64,000 nt of DNA from Himantopus leucocephalus (Eukaryota; Chordata; Aves; Charadriiformes; Recurvirostridae). The position numbers and the translations under genes are program-made. Shown in pieces: positions 23,601-36,400 of the stretch (positions within the stretch are counted from its first letter, which is position 1; each line of letters begins with the position of its first letter). The notes beneath the pieces are model-generated. The model saw nothing but the letters and a program-made list of their open reading frames with translations. It was not told the DNA's origin and did no database searches. The DNA lies in assembly GCA_003993805.1 (NCBI GenBank), contig RSEF01000005.1, positions 15,735,511-15,799,510 of the forward strand, given 5' to 3'.

Positions 23601-24360
23601 CTACCTGGCCACTCTCACATAAACAATGGAGACACACCAAGAAAGCAAGGAGACTTCACAGAGGTTATAAAAATATCACTTGTGCAATTAGACTGAATCA
23701 AAACTCATGACTTTCTGGTTGGAAGGAATGCTTGTGTTTCCCCTCTCATTTCTTTTTCTCCTCTAACTTTTTTTTTTCCTCGTAAAAATCTAGATAAACA
23801 AAACCCCTAGGATATTGGATGGTTCCTTGCATATTGTTTTAAAAGCAGAAACAACAACAACAGCAACCACCATGGTGAGGAGGAGTGTCTGCGATTGGTG
23901 CTGTGTAGCCTCTGTTTTTCTCCATTTGCAGGAGCTGTTCTCGCCCTCACTCTGCCCCACGCAGCAGTCGTCCACATGTCCTGTCCCAGGACACGATGAG
24001 GCACCATCATCTTGTTAAGCGCATCCCCACTTCTCCCACAACCGCGGCACTGCTTTGTCAGTGGGCCACACAAATAACTGTGGCAAATTGGATTTACATT
24101 CCTACCTCTCTCCTTGGTTTCACAGGCGATTTGCTTATTGCCGCCTTACAGACAGATAACTGAAAACAGGAGAGGGGAAACAGCGCTTTACACACCCGTG
24201 CCTACCATGACTAGTTCATGAACTCTGCAAGGCAGGGACCGCGTGCCACCATGCACAAGGAGTTCACAGGCCCACGAGACACTGCTTGCAATATCACCCC
24301 CACACACCCACATTCATGATAGCTGCTAACATTCACGCACTTTGTAAAATCCTTTGGATA
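20630..24360. other. Non-coding stretch, nothing recognised
   Basis: Frames are at most about 111 codons. A T-run lies at 23768-23778 and two short (CAA)/(AAC) runs near 23850-23865. No exon, RNA gene or transposon recognised. Confidence 0.55.
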
Positions 24361-24368
24361 AAAATCAT

Positions 24369-24712
24369 GAGTGTTGCCAGCTTTCAGCTTTCAAAAATGT
24401 GGTGTGTGGCCCTAGAACAGAATGATATAGGCTTCAAAATAATAAGACTTAACCAACCCAAAAGTATTTGGAGTATTTTTCATCTGTTTTCTCATTTGGG
24501 CCCTCGAGGCTTCATATTTTCAAGCGAAGTTGTTTTCTTCCAGGATCAAAAGAGCTGGAAATGCTAGTTTAAAAAAATAAAAATAAATAGAAAGCTGAGA
24601 ATCTCATTCAGCCTCTTGATTCCAGGAGCTCAAATAAAGACCACAAGTCTCAAATAAAATCCATAAACATCACAAGCTTCACGATGATATTCAACAAGAG
24701 ATGGCAACGTTC
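24369..24712 (+). mobile_element. Short inverted-repeat element, copy B (hAT-like MITE fossil)
   Basis: The left end is GAGTGTTGCCAGCT. The right end AGATGGCAACGTTC reads, reverse-complemented, GAACGTTGCCATCT, an 11 of 14 match. It is flanked by AAAATCAT (24361-24368) and AGAAGCAT (24713-24720), which match at 6 of 8 positions as a decayed 8-bp target duplication would. Internal blocks shared with copy A (9671-9984) in the same order: AGGCTTCAAAATAATAAGAC; TCTGTTTTCTCATTTGGGCC leading to AGGCTTCATATTTTCAAG; GTTGTTTTCTTCCAGGATCA; and AATCTCATTCAGCCTCTTGA running into TTCCAGGAGCTC. At 344 bp with no coding capacity, the inverted ends and 8-bp duplication suggest a hAT-derived MITE. Confidence 0.65.
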
Positions 24713-24720
24713 AGAAGCAT

Positions 24721-27700
24721 GAAATGGTAATTCCCACCTCGCTGGATCTGGTTTTATTTTATTTTTCTCACCTCAGTTCCTGAGGTTATTTTTCTCTTCC
24801 TATAGGGACTGTACTTCTGTGCAAATGAAATGATTTCTTACCATACAGCAGAGTGTGTAATCCTATCTGTCAATTGCTTTTAAAATTCTTCGCTCCTGGA
24901 AGTTTCATGAAAACCAGTGGTTCGACAGAGGGAAAAAAAATGAAGTAATGGTCTTAATGAGAAAAGCTGCATCAAGAGTCCTACATTTATCCCGTCTGTT
25001 AGCTTGCTACTGCTCAGTCAGCCCTTGTGGGCCCCTAGGTTGCCCTCTCCTAAGCCAGCAGATGATGCATATAGGGACAGCAGACTGGAGGGCAGACTCC
25101 TAGGAAATGAAGAGACCCTGAGACAGAGGAACCACAGGCTCATTACCGCCTTTGGGGGCTCAAAAAAAGACAGTGGGTTTAGCGGGAAGTGTCAGGGCTC
25201 TCAACCCTGCACAGGTGATCTTTTTACTTTTTGCTTTTTATTTTTTTGCCAGACCATCATAGATAAGGAGAAAAAAAAATCAAAACAACCCATATTTAGA
25301 ACAAAGACCTTCCTTTGTTTCTGTCATCAGAGCAGCAAAGATTCTTCTCTCTTAGAAAATGACTTAGAAAAATGGTGATTCCTACCTCCCTTATACGTTT
25401 GCCCTAAACACACTCTAAGATCATGCTATGTTACTTCAGGGCACATTTGGCAGTATACAGAGGCTCACAGGTAAAGGACCTCGACTGAGAGGGACAGAGA
25501 GACACACATTTCAGTCGGGTGACTGCATATAGACATGTCACCACTGCCTTCTAGAGGTGAAACCAAGAAAAGATAGCAGGGTGACACACTGTCTCCAACT
25601 ATTCAAATACAAGCAGCTTTAACTGCTCTCAAAAGGTGTTGATCCAACAAAAACATGAAATAGAAGTCAATGGATCTGAGTGGAAAATATTATAGCAGTC
25701 AAATAGGCTGCTCCAATAACACTACCTCTACCCACAGGTATGTTTGAAGGGGATGGGGAGAGAAGGGAAAAAGAGAGAAGGTTCTGTGCTGAATATCTGA
25801 GAAGTTTGGGCTTGTTTGGGGATGAAGGTTTTTTTCTGCAGAAATCCCACCCACTACTAGGGAAGTGTACAAGTCCCACAATGCCAGAGACTGATGGGTG
25901 ATGGAAATATCCATCATGAACTGCTACAAGTAGCCACAAGACCTTTCCATAAATCACTGCAAACTGAAATTAGGGTCATTAACATACAAAAAGGTCATGG
26001 CCCAACCGTTTCTGAATCATGATGGCAGAGGTGTGATGAGTAAAGTCACGCAGCAGCACACCTCACCGCAGGTTATCTATGCCCACCAACCTCCAGCCTC
26101 CTGCCAAGGGGCAACGCTCTGGGTAAGAGAGTCTTGTGCAAAAGACTTGTGTTGTTTCATAAATAAATCAGAATGAGTTTTAGGCCTAAAAGCTTAGTTT
26201 ACAGTCTCTCTCACTCAAAGGAGCACCAAAATCAGTTTTGCAACCTGTAGAAGTCTCTCTCTTTCTAACACCCTTGAACACACGCTTGCACAGAGACATC
26301 CACATCCAGCTAGACAACCCCCAGCACGTGCTGTGTGTTTGCATGAAGATGGCCAAAGCACAGCCCTACAACAACCTCCTGGATCCATTGGCTGGCAGAG
26401 ATGGCTAAGAGACACTCCGTGAACAGAGAAGCTCTGCTCGTGCAGTAAGGAAACACAGCTGCTGTGGCAATGGCATTTTAGCCAGTTAGATCCAAGTCTG
26501 AAAAACAACGCTCCATCTTGCCTTGGCTCCTCCTTGCCTGGAGGGTTAGCAGTTCACGACAGACCTTGTAGCACGAGGCCGCAATAGGCATGCAGCACAT
26601 CTGCTCTGTTATCTCAACACACGGACAGCTCCCACTAGTACAATCCATCCCTTATTTTTACATGCACCAAAATACACCAAATTCCTTCCTTCCCCCTTAG
26701 AAATCCAGCGCTGGCCTAGCTCGCCGCCTCCCTGTTGGACAGCTCAGTCATGCCGAGTTCATCCCGCCAATGCTGGTGAGAGACGAAACCAGATCCTGGG
26801 GCTCCACGGCTGAAAGCTGGTCCCCCTCCAGGTCCCTGAGAAATCCTTTGCGGTCGCAGAGACGTCACCGCTGAGGTGGGCTCTACCTCAGACCGAGGAG
26901 GGCTGCCTCTGGTTGTTATTAGCTGTACTGAGGATTCGAAGGACAAGGAGGCATCAAGCCAGCGTCTACTCCAAAATGCAGTGATCCTACATTTGCAGAA
27001 CATGCATCTGGCCTTCATTAATTCTTAAGTGGTCCAATGTGGGTAGAGGAATCGGGGCGGGGGGGGAAACTAATGCACTGCACACTGAACAGTGCGGTCA
27101 CGGGGGACATTCACGCAACGGGCAGTTTTGTTTTGAAGATGTTTGTGATCAGGGAGCTTCTTATCCAACATGCGCACATCGTAGCATCAGCAGGACTGTG
27201 CATGAGCCTAGGTGCGTATGTGGGACAGACAGCCTCCAGCAAGGGCTTGGCCTCGAAATTTCTCATGGTCATCATCTCAAATATTAGGATGATAGCCTGG
27301 GGGGGGGAGGAACAAGAGGGCAGGCCAAGGAAGGACACTGGGAATTCAAGCCATGAAATGATGATGTGATGGTCTTTCACCCCAACAAAAGGGGGCACCC
27401 GAGTTAAACATCCTGGCATCCTTCAAGAGCAGATCTCAGAGGATTGGTAGGCTGAAGAAATGAGGTGTCAACATTCACCTTTTCTCTCCACACGGCTGGA
27501 GGCATCACCATCTTTTCCCCACAGCCCTGAAAGTAAATGGGTGGTTAAGCAAGCACATTACAAAGGTCTATGTTTCCTCCAGGAGGTAAGAGCATCCCCT
27601 GTCTTGAGGACACAGGGGTGGCAGATTGAAAGAGAACTTCAGTCTGGCTCATGAAGATCAGAGTCCATCTGCGAGCGTGGCTATGAGTGTACATCAAAGG

Positions 27701-28932
27701 GTGATTCAGCGTGTATGAATATCTAGATAGGTGGGTCGCTGAGCATGCAGCTGAGTGTGCTTGTGTGGGCAGCAAAGCACATGGCAGAACAACAGGGTAC
27801 AGGCAGCCCGTGGATAAACAAGTGTGTCAGAAGTGAAAGGACACAGCAGGGCAGGGGATGTGTTCAGAGGGACAAGTTAAGAGCTGTGCCAACTTCTGCG
27901 TTACATTAAACCTGGGACATCCCGTCATTTAGCTATGGCGTGACAGCATACAGCTAATGGAGGGGGACATAGCCAATAGCCCGTATCTCCTGGGTGGCAT
28001 CAGATGGAGACACTTGCACTGATTTGGTGCTCAGAAAGGGGGCAGACCTTGGGTTGACCTTACCTCTAAACGACCAGAATGGGAGCTGCGGGAAATGACG
28101 CTGTAAACAGGAAGGCATGAGATAAATAAGAGATGGGGAAGAAAGAGAGCTATTTAAAGCAGCAGTTGCTTTTTAGCTCCATTTCCCCTCTTCTGCTCAG
28201 CTAGAAATGAATGCTGCCACCCTTTTCTGCTCACCTGGCAAGACAGCATAAGCTTACCACTTACGACTCTCTCCCAGCCAATGCAAAGTTCGCTGCACAC
28301 CCCTGATAACACCACTGCTGAGGTTATCCAGGAAACTGGGAAGAACACGTCCACGTGCTCCAACAACCTGAAGAAGACCGAGTGCAAGGTTTCCAGCTAG
28401 CTCCTGTCTTAGGTGAGCCAAAGCTGTTACCTGCAACGTGACAAAGCCCAGTGATCTCCACTCCACCTCCTCAAGTGGAGGTTGGACTACATGCTGCACA
28501 ATCCCACAATGTAAGATGGTGCCACCTCCTACGCATTTAGGGTGCTTAGAAGTAACGAAGCACATCAGGGAGAAGTGACCAACTCCAAGTGATGCAGTGG
28601 AGCGGAACAGAGGAGACAAGACGGAACAAGTCCTCTTCTAGATCCATCGAGGGCTCACGTCTCTAGGAACTGAACCTTGCTCAGCATCAGTCCAACCTCG
28701 ACTTTTGCAAACTCTGATCTGTGCCCTTTAGGGGCATTACTCTGCCCTGGTGGTCTCAGAACAGAGATCAGCCTTTAGCTTCTGCAGCCTGAGGCAGCTC
28801 TGATTTTAAGTCTCTTCAACCAAATCAAATCTACACTTAGATATTTGACATCCATAGTTCTGTGCTCCCACTGCCAGGTCACAAGCACGCACTTCTTCTT
28901 TTCTGATGCACTAACAACAAGTAAAAAAAAGG
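24721..28932. other. Non-coding stretch, nothing recognised
   Basis: Frames are at most 124 codons. Notable compositions are an A/T-rich portion near 24750-25000 and a CpG-richer patch at 26710-26960 that includes GACGTCAC (a cAMP-response-element-like octamer) near 26863. A weak phrase near 28478-28495 (GTGGAGGTTGGACTACAT) recalls a CR1 3' end but is too short to call. Confidence 0.5.
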
Positions 28933-28933
28933 T

Positions 28934-28952
28934 GGGGGGGAGGGGCAGGGGG
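28934..28952 (+). other. G-quadruplex motif
   Basis: G7-A-G4-CA-G5 on the plus strand gives at least four G-runs of three with loops of one to two bases. No gene neighbour. Confidence 0.6.
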
Positions 28953-29198
28953 TCTTTTGGTCAGCATAAGCATTCTTCTTGCATTCTCAGAACTGGATGT
29001 TCCCTGCCTAGAATGAGATTTTAGTGCTGCAATTTCTGATTGCTCCTGTTGGCAACTGCCTTTCCCTTTACTCGGCCTTCCCCTGATCTCTTCCATTAGG
29101 CAAGTGGCAGAAGGCTGTGCCCTGCATTTCCAGGGCAAAACACAGAACTATCCCAGGACAGTTCCCGTGTCGAAGGGATTGGCCCCATTTATCTGGAG

Positions 29199-29214
29199 AA
29201 AAAAAAAAAAAAAN
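29199..29214. other. Poly(A) run ending in an assembly N
   Basis: Fifteen As are followed by a single N and then ordinary sequence (CACCAACCAACCC). The N marks an unresolved base or gap at a homopolymer. The true length of the run, and whether sequence is missing, cannot be told from here. Confidence 0.9.
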
Positions 29215-32200
29215 CACCAACCAACCCAGTCGTGTTACAGAAACCCAGTTAAGTAGACAAGCTAAACAAAATACAATTAGGTTTCCTTTGGCCAGCCTGG
29301 AACATATGGTATTCGTCAGCCAGTCGTGTTCCTCTCTTGATTCTGGCAGGAGATAGGTAACTTGTTCCAAGCACTAAGAAAGCTCCTGGAAAGTCAGCAT
29401 GCTGAGCAAACTTTTGGAGGGGGGCTAGCTGGGGATATAATAGCTCACACAGACACAGATTTGACAGCATTTCTTCCACATTGTTCAGTGAGGCTCTAGG
29501 TTACAATGCCTCTGGCTTTAGTACATTCCTGGTCCACATTGTTCCCTGTGGTATTGCATCTGTAAGTCCTCATTTGCTAAGCGCACACACACACACACAG
29601 AGTTCTGGGGCTGAAGGCTTCTACCAAGTAGGCAAAGGTGTGGAAGGAAGAGTGGTTCCCATGGATTTGGGCTCATAAAGAAATCCTAAAAAGGCAAACT
29701 GCATCAATGAGCTGCGTAGTAAGCCCTTTACTACGTTACCTTTCTGAGGCAGGCTGAAAATGGCTGCTGCCATCCCAGAGCAGACTGGCGAGCACTTCCC
29801 CAGCAAGAAAATGGCAATAAGTACCGCAGTGTTATGGACATCAGTTGCTGCAGAAAGGCATAGCCTCTGAATTTGGTCATCGACCAGAAAACTGTGTGAG
29901 GAGTCTGGCTCTGAGGTAGGAATATTCTGCTCTATTGCAGTTTGCAAAGAAGTTAGCAAAGAGCTGATTCACAGAGAAACGAGCCCGTGTTTTAATAAAG
30001 GGAACTGGAAACCATTCTGCGGTAGAGTAATATCCACGAAAGAACTGCCCCAGCAAAATCAGTTATGTCTATGGAAAAAGGAAGCTGATAAAGAACTATT
30101 GATTTATTCCAGTAACAACAGAGGCTTCAGATTGGAAGTGAGCAGAGTGCTTCCCACTGCACACTCTAGGCCTGCGTGAGAGTTTCAGCTGCTTTTTGAG
30201 TCCACATAGTTCAGCCTCATCATTGCCAAGGATGTTTTGACATCTCTTGCATAGATTTGCTTGGTCTGCTATAGGCCTTTTTTCAGCAAGGAAGCCAATG
30301 TATTCCCTCCAGTGCAGTTACAAGCCAGCACTGCCTCCAAGTTTCTGCACTGCCTTTTATCTTCCCATATACAGTTGGCCTTATTGCATATCTGTTCCTC
30401 CCCTATCCCTGTCGACAGGCAGCCTGGCTGACTCAGGCCACTGCAACCTTAGCCTAGTCTTCCTTGGGCAGTGAAAAAGTGGGAAATGTGATTGTAAAGA
30501 AGATCAAGAGGATTTCTTCTGACCGTTCCTGTGCTCTTTGGCCCACCTGTTTGCAGCCAGAGTCAGACTTACTCCCTCTTTGAGCTGCTAGACACAGTCA
30601 CTCTTGTTCCTTCATTGCAGAGGACCAGAGTATTTCAACCTCTGTAACACGTGACTCTTCAGTGACCTTCTTGACACATCAGTAACACTTCAGAATACCT
30701 TGACCTGTTTTACCCCCTCCTTGTAATCCTATACCTTTTGTAGCAGGAGGTATTCCCTCACTTCCATTTGCAGCTTTTTGGCATCCAAGACCTGGCTCAG
30801 GCAATAGGCTTCTCTACGTCCTCACTGCATCCGCCATAGACCTGCTTGTCAGGTTTACCAGCATTAAGTGCATTGGGAAAGCATTTCCCGCTCTTCTAGG
30901 TTGCTCTTATGAATCAGCAAAACTTGCTGTGATCACCAGCAATGTGCTGGAGCACATCAAGGACTGAAGTGCTCGCAAGAAACCTTTGCATCTGTTTCTA
31001 TTCCTGGACTACTTAGCCCCATCACATTCAAAACCTCAGCTGCAATGCACAGCTCTGTTACGGCAGTTCTTTGGGGTTACGTGTATGCACTCAGTCAGCT
31101 CATCTCTTCTGCACGCTGGCCTATCAGATGCGTTACTCTTGCTCTACCTTAAGATTAATGGGAGTGAGTCTCCATCGAGGTTAATGGGCGTAGCACACTG
31201 CTCGCTATCATTTTTGGCACGAGCTGCACTGATGCAGCCAGACAAGCCGCCTGTCCTTCGCAGGGAGGGACCAGCTCAGTTGTGCTTTCAGGAACCGAAG
31301 AATCGACTGCGGCTTCGTCCTTCGAGAACACCATCCATCACCCACCCAGGAGCTCTGCAGAGTGAGGCAACAGCACATCATCATCCCCTCCCCGCAATGT
31401 GGAGCCGAGTGTGGCTCGCTTTTGTTCTTACCCACATCACACAGACTTCAGCGGAGCCTGGTCACCGAGGGCCATTCATCTCTTTTGCGCTCAGGTCCTG
31501 CTCAGCAGTACCCTACTGGGCTTTCCTCATCCATCATTACTGGCAATTTAATCTCTGTCTCTTGCTGGGCACTTCCTCCCCGCGCCTTTGAATCGGAGGG
31601 GGTTTTTTCCTCCCTCAAAGGAGCTTATAACATTTACTGCATGGTATTGGAATCTGTGGACTGAACTGAGTCATAGTTCAGCAAAATTAGGCTGGTTTCA
31701 TCTTCCTCACAGTAGGAAATTGGACATACTGCAGCTGTCTTTCTGTTTTCCTGTTTAAACCATCCTATCTTCCTGCAACTCTGTCCTCGGTGGCAGAGTG
31801 GCTGAGGCGTATGGCTTCCAAAACAGGAGACAAAATGGCTGTTGCCAGCGGTTGTTTGCAAAGGCATTCAAAGCAGGAGGGGGCTTCACAAAGTTTCCAA
31901 TCATTAAGCAGAGTTACAGTATTTGGCTCCTTCCTGCAGTCTCCCAATATCTCTCATTAACACCAGTTTACTACTGCTCTTCTGGGAGTCAAGAGTGAAA
32001 TTTCCACTGGCTTCCAGGACGGAGCTTTCTAATGCAAACCCTGTGCAATGTCCCTGCATGCCCTATTCCGGGCTACGTGACTTCACCGGAGACCACGGCA
32101 GACCACAGCACCCCCTCGGTGTGCTGCTTTTAGCACTGTAGGACTCCGTGCATTATTTAGGTTATTTCACACGTCGGAAAGTATCATGCAATATTTTAAA

Positions 32201-32785
32201 GGTCTTCAAAACCGCGCAACAGATATAAACAATGAAACCACACACATGCGGAGATCTCAAAGGGCACTGTTATGTTGCCTAAGCCTGTGCCAACGGATTT
32301 CAACCTGCCGTGCATCCAGGATTCCTCCCCTTCCCTGTTAGTTCATTGAAGCCACACAATTTTACGCAAAAAAAGCGTAGCGCCAAATATTCAGGGCTGC
32401 CCAGCACGCGTTGCCCGTTGGCATGATCCAGAAGGGCACAGCTATACAAGCTGCTCTTTCATGCAGGGATCCACACTTCTCTGTAGTGAGCAAGGTTCGC
32501 TTTCAAAGATGGGCATGCGCAAACATACGCCACGTTTGTTTGTTTTCTTGTACCGGCGTTACTCAGTAGTATCTGCTACGGGAAAAGCACTTATATTCTG
32601 TGAAAACACCTAAGCACAAACATTACATTTGTGTACATGAACAGAAGAATTTGAGAGCCTGTGTTAGCCACTTGTAAATGACTCTGCCCACCTTGCTTTA
32701 AAAACTGGCGCAGCATGCGAGTAAATGTAAGCATAATAAAAAATAATAGGAAACAGACAGGCAATAGAATTAAGAGCAGCAGCCA
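29215..32785. other. Non-coding stretch holding the window's longest unexplained frame
   Basis: A (CA)8 microsatellite lies at 29584-29599. The plus-strand ATG frame 30986-31591 has 201 codons and is the longest outside the CR1. It has no recognised domain, and its sequence includes traces resembling the 'attgacttcaatgggag' relic repeats (31153-31190 and 31444-31470). CpG is above window background from about 31060 to 31590. Relic-repeat content plus chance explains the frame adequately. At 31791-31801 there is a tRNA A-box-like string, treated in the findings. Confidence 0.5.
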
Positions 32786-32789
32786 GCTG

Positions 32790-33440
32790 GGATCTTCTAA
32801 CCAGTGACATCAAGGGATTGCTGAGGTAATACACTGATGGGTTTTAAATTAACTGTAACCACTCAGGAAAAAGATCTAGGCGTCACTGTGGACAGCTCAA
32901 TGAAAACATCTGCTCCACGCACAGAGGCCATCAAAAAAAAAAAAAAAACCNAAAAAAAAACCCAACCCAAAAAATGTTAGGTTGAATAGGATAAAGAACA
33001 ATACCAAAAATGTTATAAATGCCACCACATAAATCAATGACATGTTCACACTTTGAGAAGTGAGCCGAAGTCTGCCCGCCCTGTTTTAGAGTGGGGATAG
33101 CAGGAACAGAGGCCAGAGAAGGATGCCAAAAAATCGTTAGAGACACAGAAAGGTTTCCAAGGTCGTCAGGAGGAGAGATTGAGGTCCAAATGGTTCAAAA
33201 TAGCTTGCGCTAGAAGCGTATAAAATGATGAGGGAGAGAGCGAAGGTTTTCCCATTTACCCTTTCTTATGCTAAAGGAATAGCGGCCACCTAAACACTCC
33301 AAAAATATTACTACAACAGGAAAAAGAAAGATCGCTAACGTTTTGCAGATTGCCCAGTTAACACATGGAACTTGCTGCCACAAGGTGCCAGGCTGCGAGT
33401 TAAGCTGGTGTCCAGAGAGGGATCTGCCATCTCTCACCAC
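32790..33440 (+). mobile_element. Old, decayed CR1-like LINE fragment
   Basis: In sense orientation, frame 32867 onwards reads EKDLGVTVDSSMK and then TSAPRTEAIKK, the same 'KDLGV-VD' segment found in the better-preserved CR1 ([12 protein letters not shown]) downstream of its FADD box. It is followed in order by AATGTTAGG, 'ataaatcaatgacatgttcacactt', 'tataaaatgatgaggg' and 'acatggaacttgctgccac', which track the rest of the CR1 C-terminal region and 3' sequence. Many indels and stops. A poly(A) run and a single N (32951) interrupt it right after the KK codons. It is clearly older than the copy at 15817. Confidence 0.75.
32933..32960. other. A-rich run containing an assembly N
   Basis: Sixteen As, CC, one N (32951) and nine As lie inside the old CR1 fragment, at a place where related elements have only a short A-run (the AAA codons of 'VKKAN'). 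The run is either a secondary expansion or an assembly error. Confidence 0.85.
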
Positions 33441-33444
33441 GCTG

Positions 33445-36400
33445 CCATCACATGAGACTTAATGAAATGTATACGATACGTACGTGCCTGGGCAGGTACT
33501 GAACTCCTGGGGGTAGGAAGAGACATAGAGTAACCAAAGGCAATGGAAAAAGCCAGTGAGGAACCTGATACTGGTGAGACTGCAGAGAGAGGCTGAAGGA
33601 GAAAAAGGCACCTGGGAGAGGAAAACAGGAGATAAAATACATGTAACAATCTGGAAAAACACAAGGGAGGTGTTTTGTGGGGTTTCCTCCTTCATGTTCC
33701 ACATGAGAGAGGGGAAATTAAGATTCTGCTAGGCTGCGTCACAGTACGTACCCCAGTCACCTGGATAAAAGGAGAGACAGCAAATGCTGGCCATAGGTGA
33801 ATGTTTACAACCGCATCCAGCTGGGTTGTGGACAGACCAGCCAAGCCATGACAGAGCTGCCCCATTCAACACTGCCGTGCCATGCTCCAAACACCAGCAT
33901 CCCAGTCCATCCTCTGGCACCGCATCCCCTTTGCATACCAGTTCACCATCCAAACCTCCAAAACAAACAGGCAACATCTGAACAACCTGCAGATGTGGAA
34001 ATTTCAGGCGATGTTGCATATTTTCAGTCTACAGTTTGATTTAGGCTGACATAGAGAGACCAGCTTCTTGACCAGCAAGAAGGGCTAGCCAGCAGCAGCA
34101 GTACGCATTTTGAGTGTCATGTGCAAGAAGAAACCACTTTTTTTCTAGGTTACTCACAGATCCTCCAGCTCACACTCAAAGACCATGAGGTTCTTGGGTG
34201 GTGATCTGATGGGTACAGAGCAGGGTTTCCCTCCACTACGCAGGGACCCATGAGGGCGCAGAGCAGCAGCAGGTACCTGCAACTCATCAGATACCTCTGT
34301 TAGGGCAAAGCTTGCACACCACTGCGCAATCCTAGCAGTTACCTAACTACAGGGGCCAACAAACCTCTTCAGAGAATGGGCTCTGTGTTCGCTATGAGGG
34401 TCAGTCCGAGGTGCGCATGGCTCTGACCCCCTTTTCAAGAATGAGTGTATGGGCAAGGATGACAGAAACACCCTTATTGATATGGAAATAGAGCAACTTT
34501 TGCTTTGTGTTCAGGGATTTCCCCCAAGTTCTCCCCAGCTGCAGAAACAAGAGCAGTCGGGGCAATACAGTGAACACATGGGAAGCACGAAAGCATGACG
34601 CTGTGCAGCACTTAGCCCCAACCACGTGTATTACAGAGCACAAGGCCACGTGCTCCTCTATCCAGCAATGTGCCTGTGGGATGTCCACGGTAGGGCTTTC
34701 CTCCGTTTATGCAGGCCTGGCAGTGGGCTTTTTTGCTCCACCGTGCATGCTTAGTGGTGTGGATGCCCACCCAGGAATACCACCATGGGCCTGAACTGGA
34801 AACCTGTCATCAGGCAAGCCATCATATAGATGTATGACAGTGGATTTACAAGCACGTGCAGATCAAGCAGCAGTCCTGGTCCTTGAATGAGACCATCTAC
34901 CCCCAAAAGGGGTGGCTCTTGTCAATCTTTCCCCTTGGAAACAGCAGATGGGTAAGAAGTTGCCCTATGGTCCTGGGACAGCAGGACCTTTTTGTCTCCT
35001 TCCCCTCCCATGCATTCACCTCCACCTACCCTTCTCCCAAGAAGCACTGAGCATCACAACCAGAAGTAAAACCAACAACAACTGATGCAAAACCCCCAAA
35101 TAACCCCACAACTACTCGCACAACCTTCAGCATCAAGCTGCCCACTCCTGGCTTCCCCTCCCAGCCTGCGAAGCAGGAGCCCCAGCACAGCAACCCACAG
35201 CATGTATCGCCCGCTGCCCAAGCCACCTCCTAGTCCTCATCCCACCTGCCCTTCTTCCCCACCACGGGTCTGCCAGTGGGGAACCCCATCACCAACATAC
35301 CACGCACACAACATAATAAAGCAACAGAGTCCAGTGTTAAGCAAGACTTTTATGTGCAGCCAGTATTTCAAAAGGCACAGTACATGCTGTATGCTCGGTG
35401 CCATCAGACTCCAAGGCTGAATTCTCCAGTGTTTTAGGAAAAAGGTAGGGTGGGAGGAGAGTGTGAGAGGGGGAAACAGACCAAGCTTTGTGGAATTCTT
35501 TTTAAGAGTGTATGCATGACTGTATAAAAGGACTTTTTTTTTTCCTGACCTCAAAAAGACAATATTATTTCACACAGACCTATTTCCAAGAGTGGCCAAG
35601 CTATTTCTACATGAACTGGTGCCTGGTTGAGGCAGAGGCTGTGAAGGGGAAACCCTCTCTCCAAGTACGACATGGAAATTCCTTGACCTCAGCTGCGAAG
35701 CTGATCAACACGCATGCGACGGGCCAGTGAAAAAGCAATTGAAATACCAGAGTGGCCAACGCAGATGGGGGCAGGTGTGTAAGCGAGAAGGCACAGCCCG
35801 CTTTTTCCAGGCAAAGGGCCTGACAAAAAAAAAAAAGAAGAAATGCCAGGCAGGGAAGAAGAGGAAAGCAGGGCAAAAGCGAAGGTACTGAGACATTGGT
35901 CAGAAAAGCAAAGACTTAAAATGCCAGGCAAACAGGTTCTGATTCATACCCTACGTCCTGAAGGTAGAAAGGCAGGGTGAACGGGCATGGAAGGCAGAAA
36001 TAAATATTTATTTTAGGCCACGCTATCATTTGGTGTGCTTCACGGAAAAGGTTGGGTGTTCACTATGAGACCAGACAGAGGCAAATAGGTTCATCATCAG
36101 TCTAGACCTGGTAACACCGAGTAGTGACTACACCACAGACCTGTTCCCTCCTCTAAAGGTGTGTTTGCTTCCTCAGGAGGCCACCAGAGAAAGCGGCTCC
36201 ACAGTGAAACTACTTTTCCTGACCAGCACTGAGGACATGCCAACTTACTGTCTTCAGCAAGAGTCCCACAAACAAGACACCACTTGATAAAAAGCTGCAC
36301 AGCAACAACTGACTGATACCAACTTTCCAAGTCAAGACAAAGCTCTTTAGTTTCCTTCTTGGAGGACTGGATATCTAGAATTAATGCATCTGAGCCCTAA

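Noticed and set aside
24220..24262. L2-like phrase 'actctgcaaggcagggacc'
   Set aside because: Short match to the L2 3' region ('ctccatgagggcagggacc') with nothing collinear around it.
28478..28495. CR1-3'-end-like phrase GTGGAGGTTGGACTACAT
   Set aside because: Too short, and the downstream sequence does not continue as CR1.
29199..29213. Poly(A) tail of a processed pseudogene
   Set aside because: No gene-like sequence upstream and no target duplication; treated as a homopolymer next to an assembly N.
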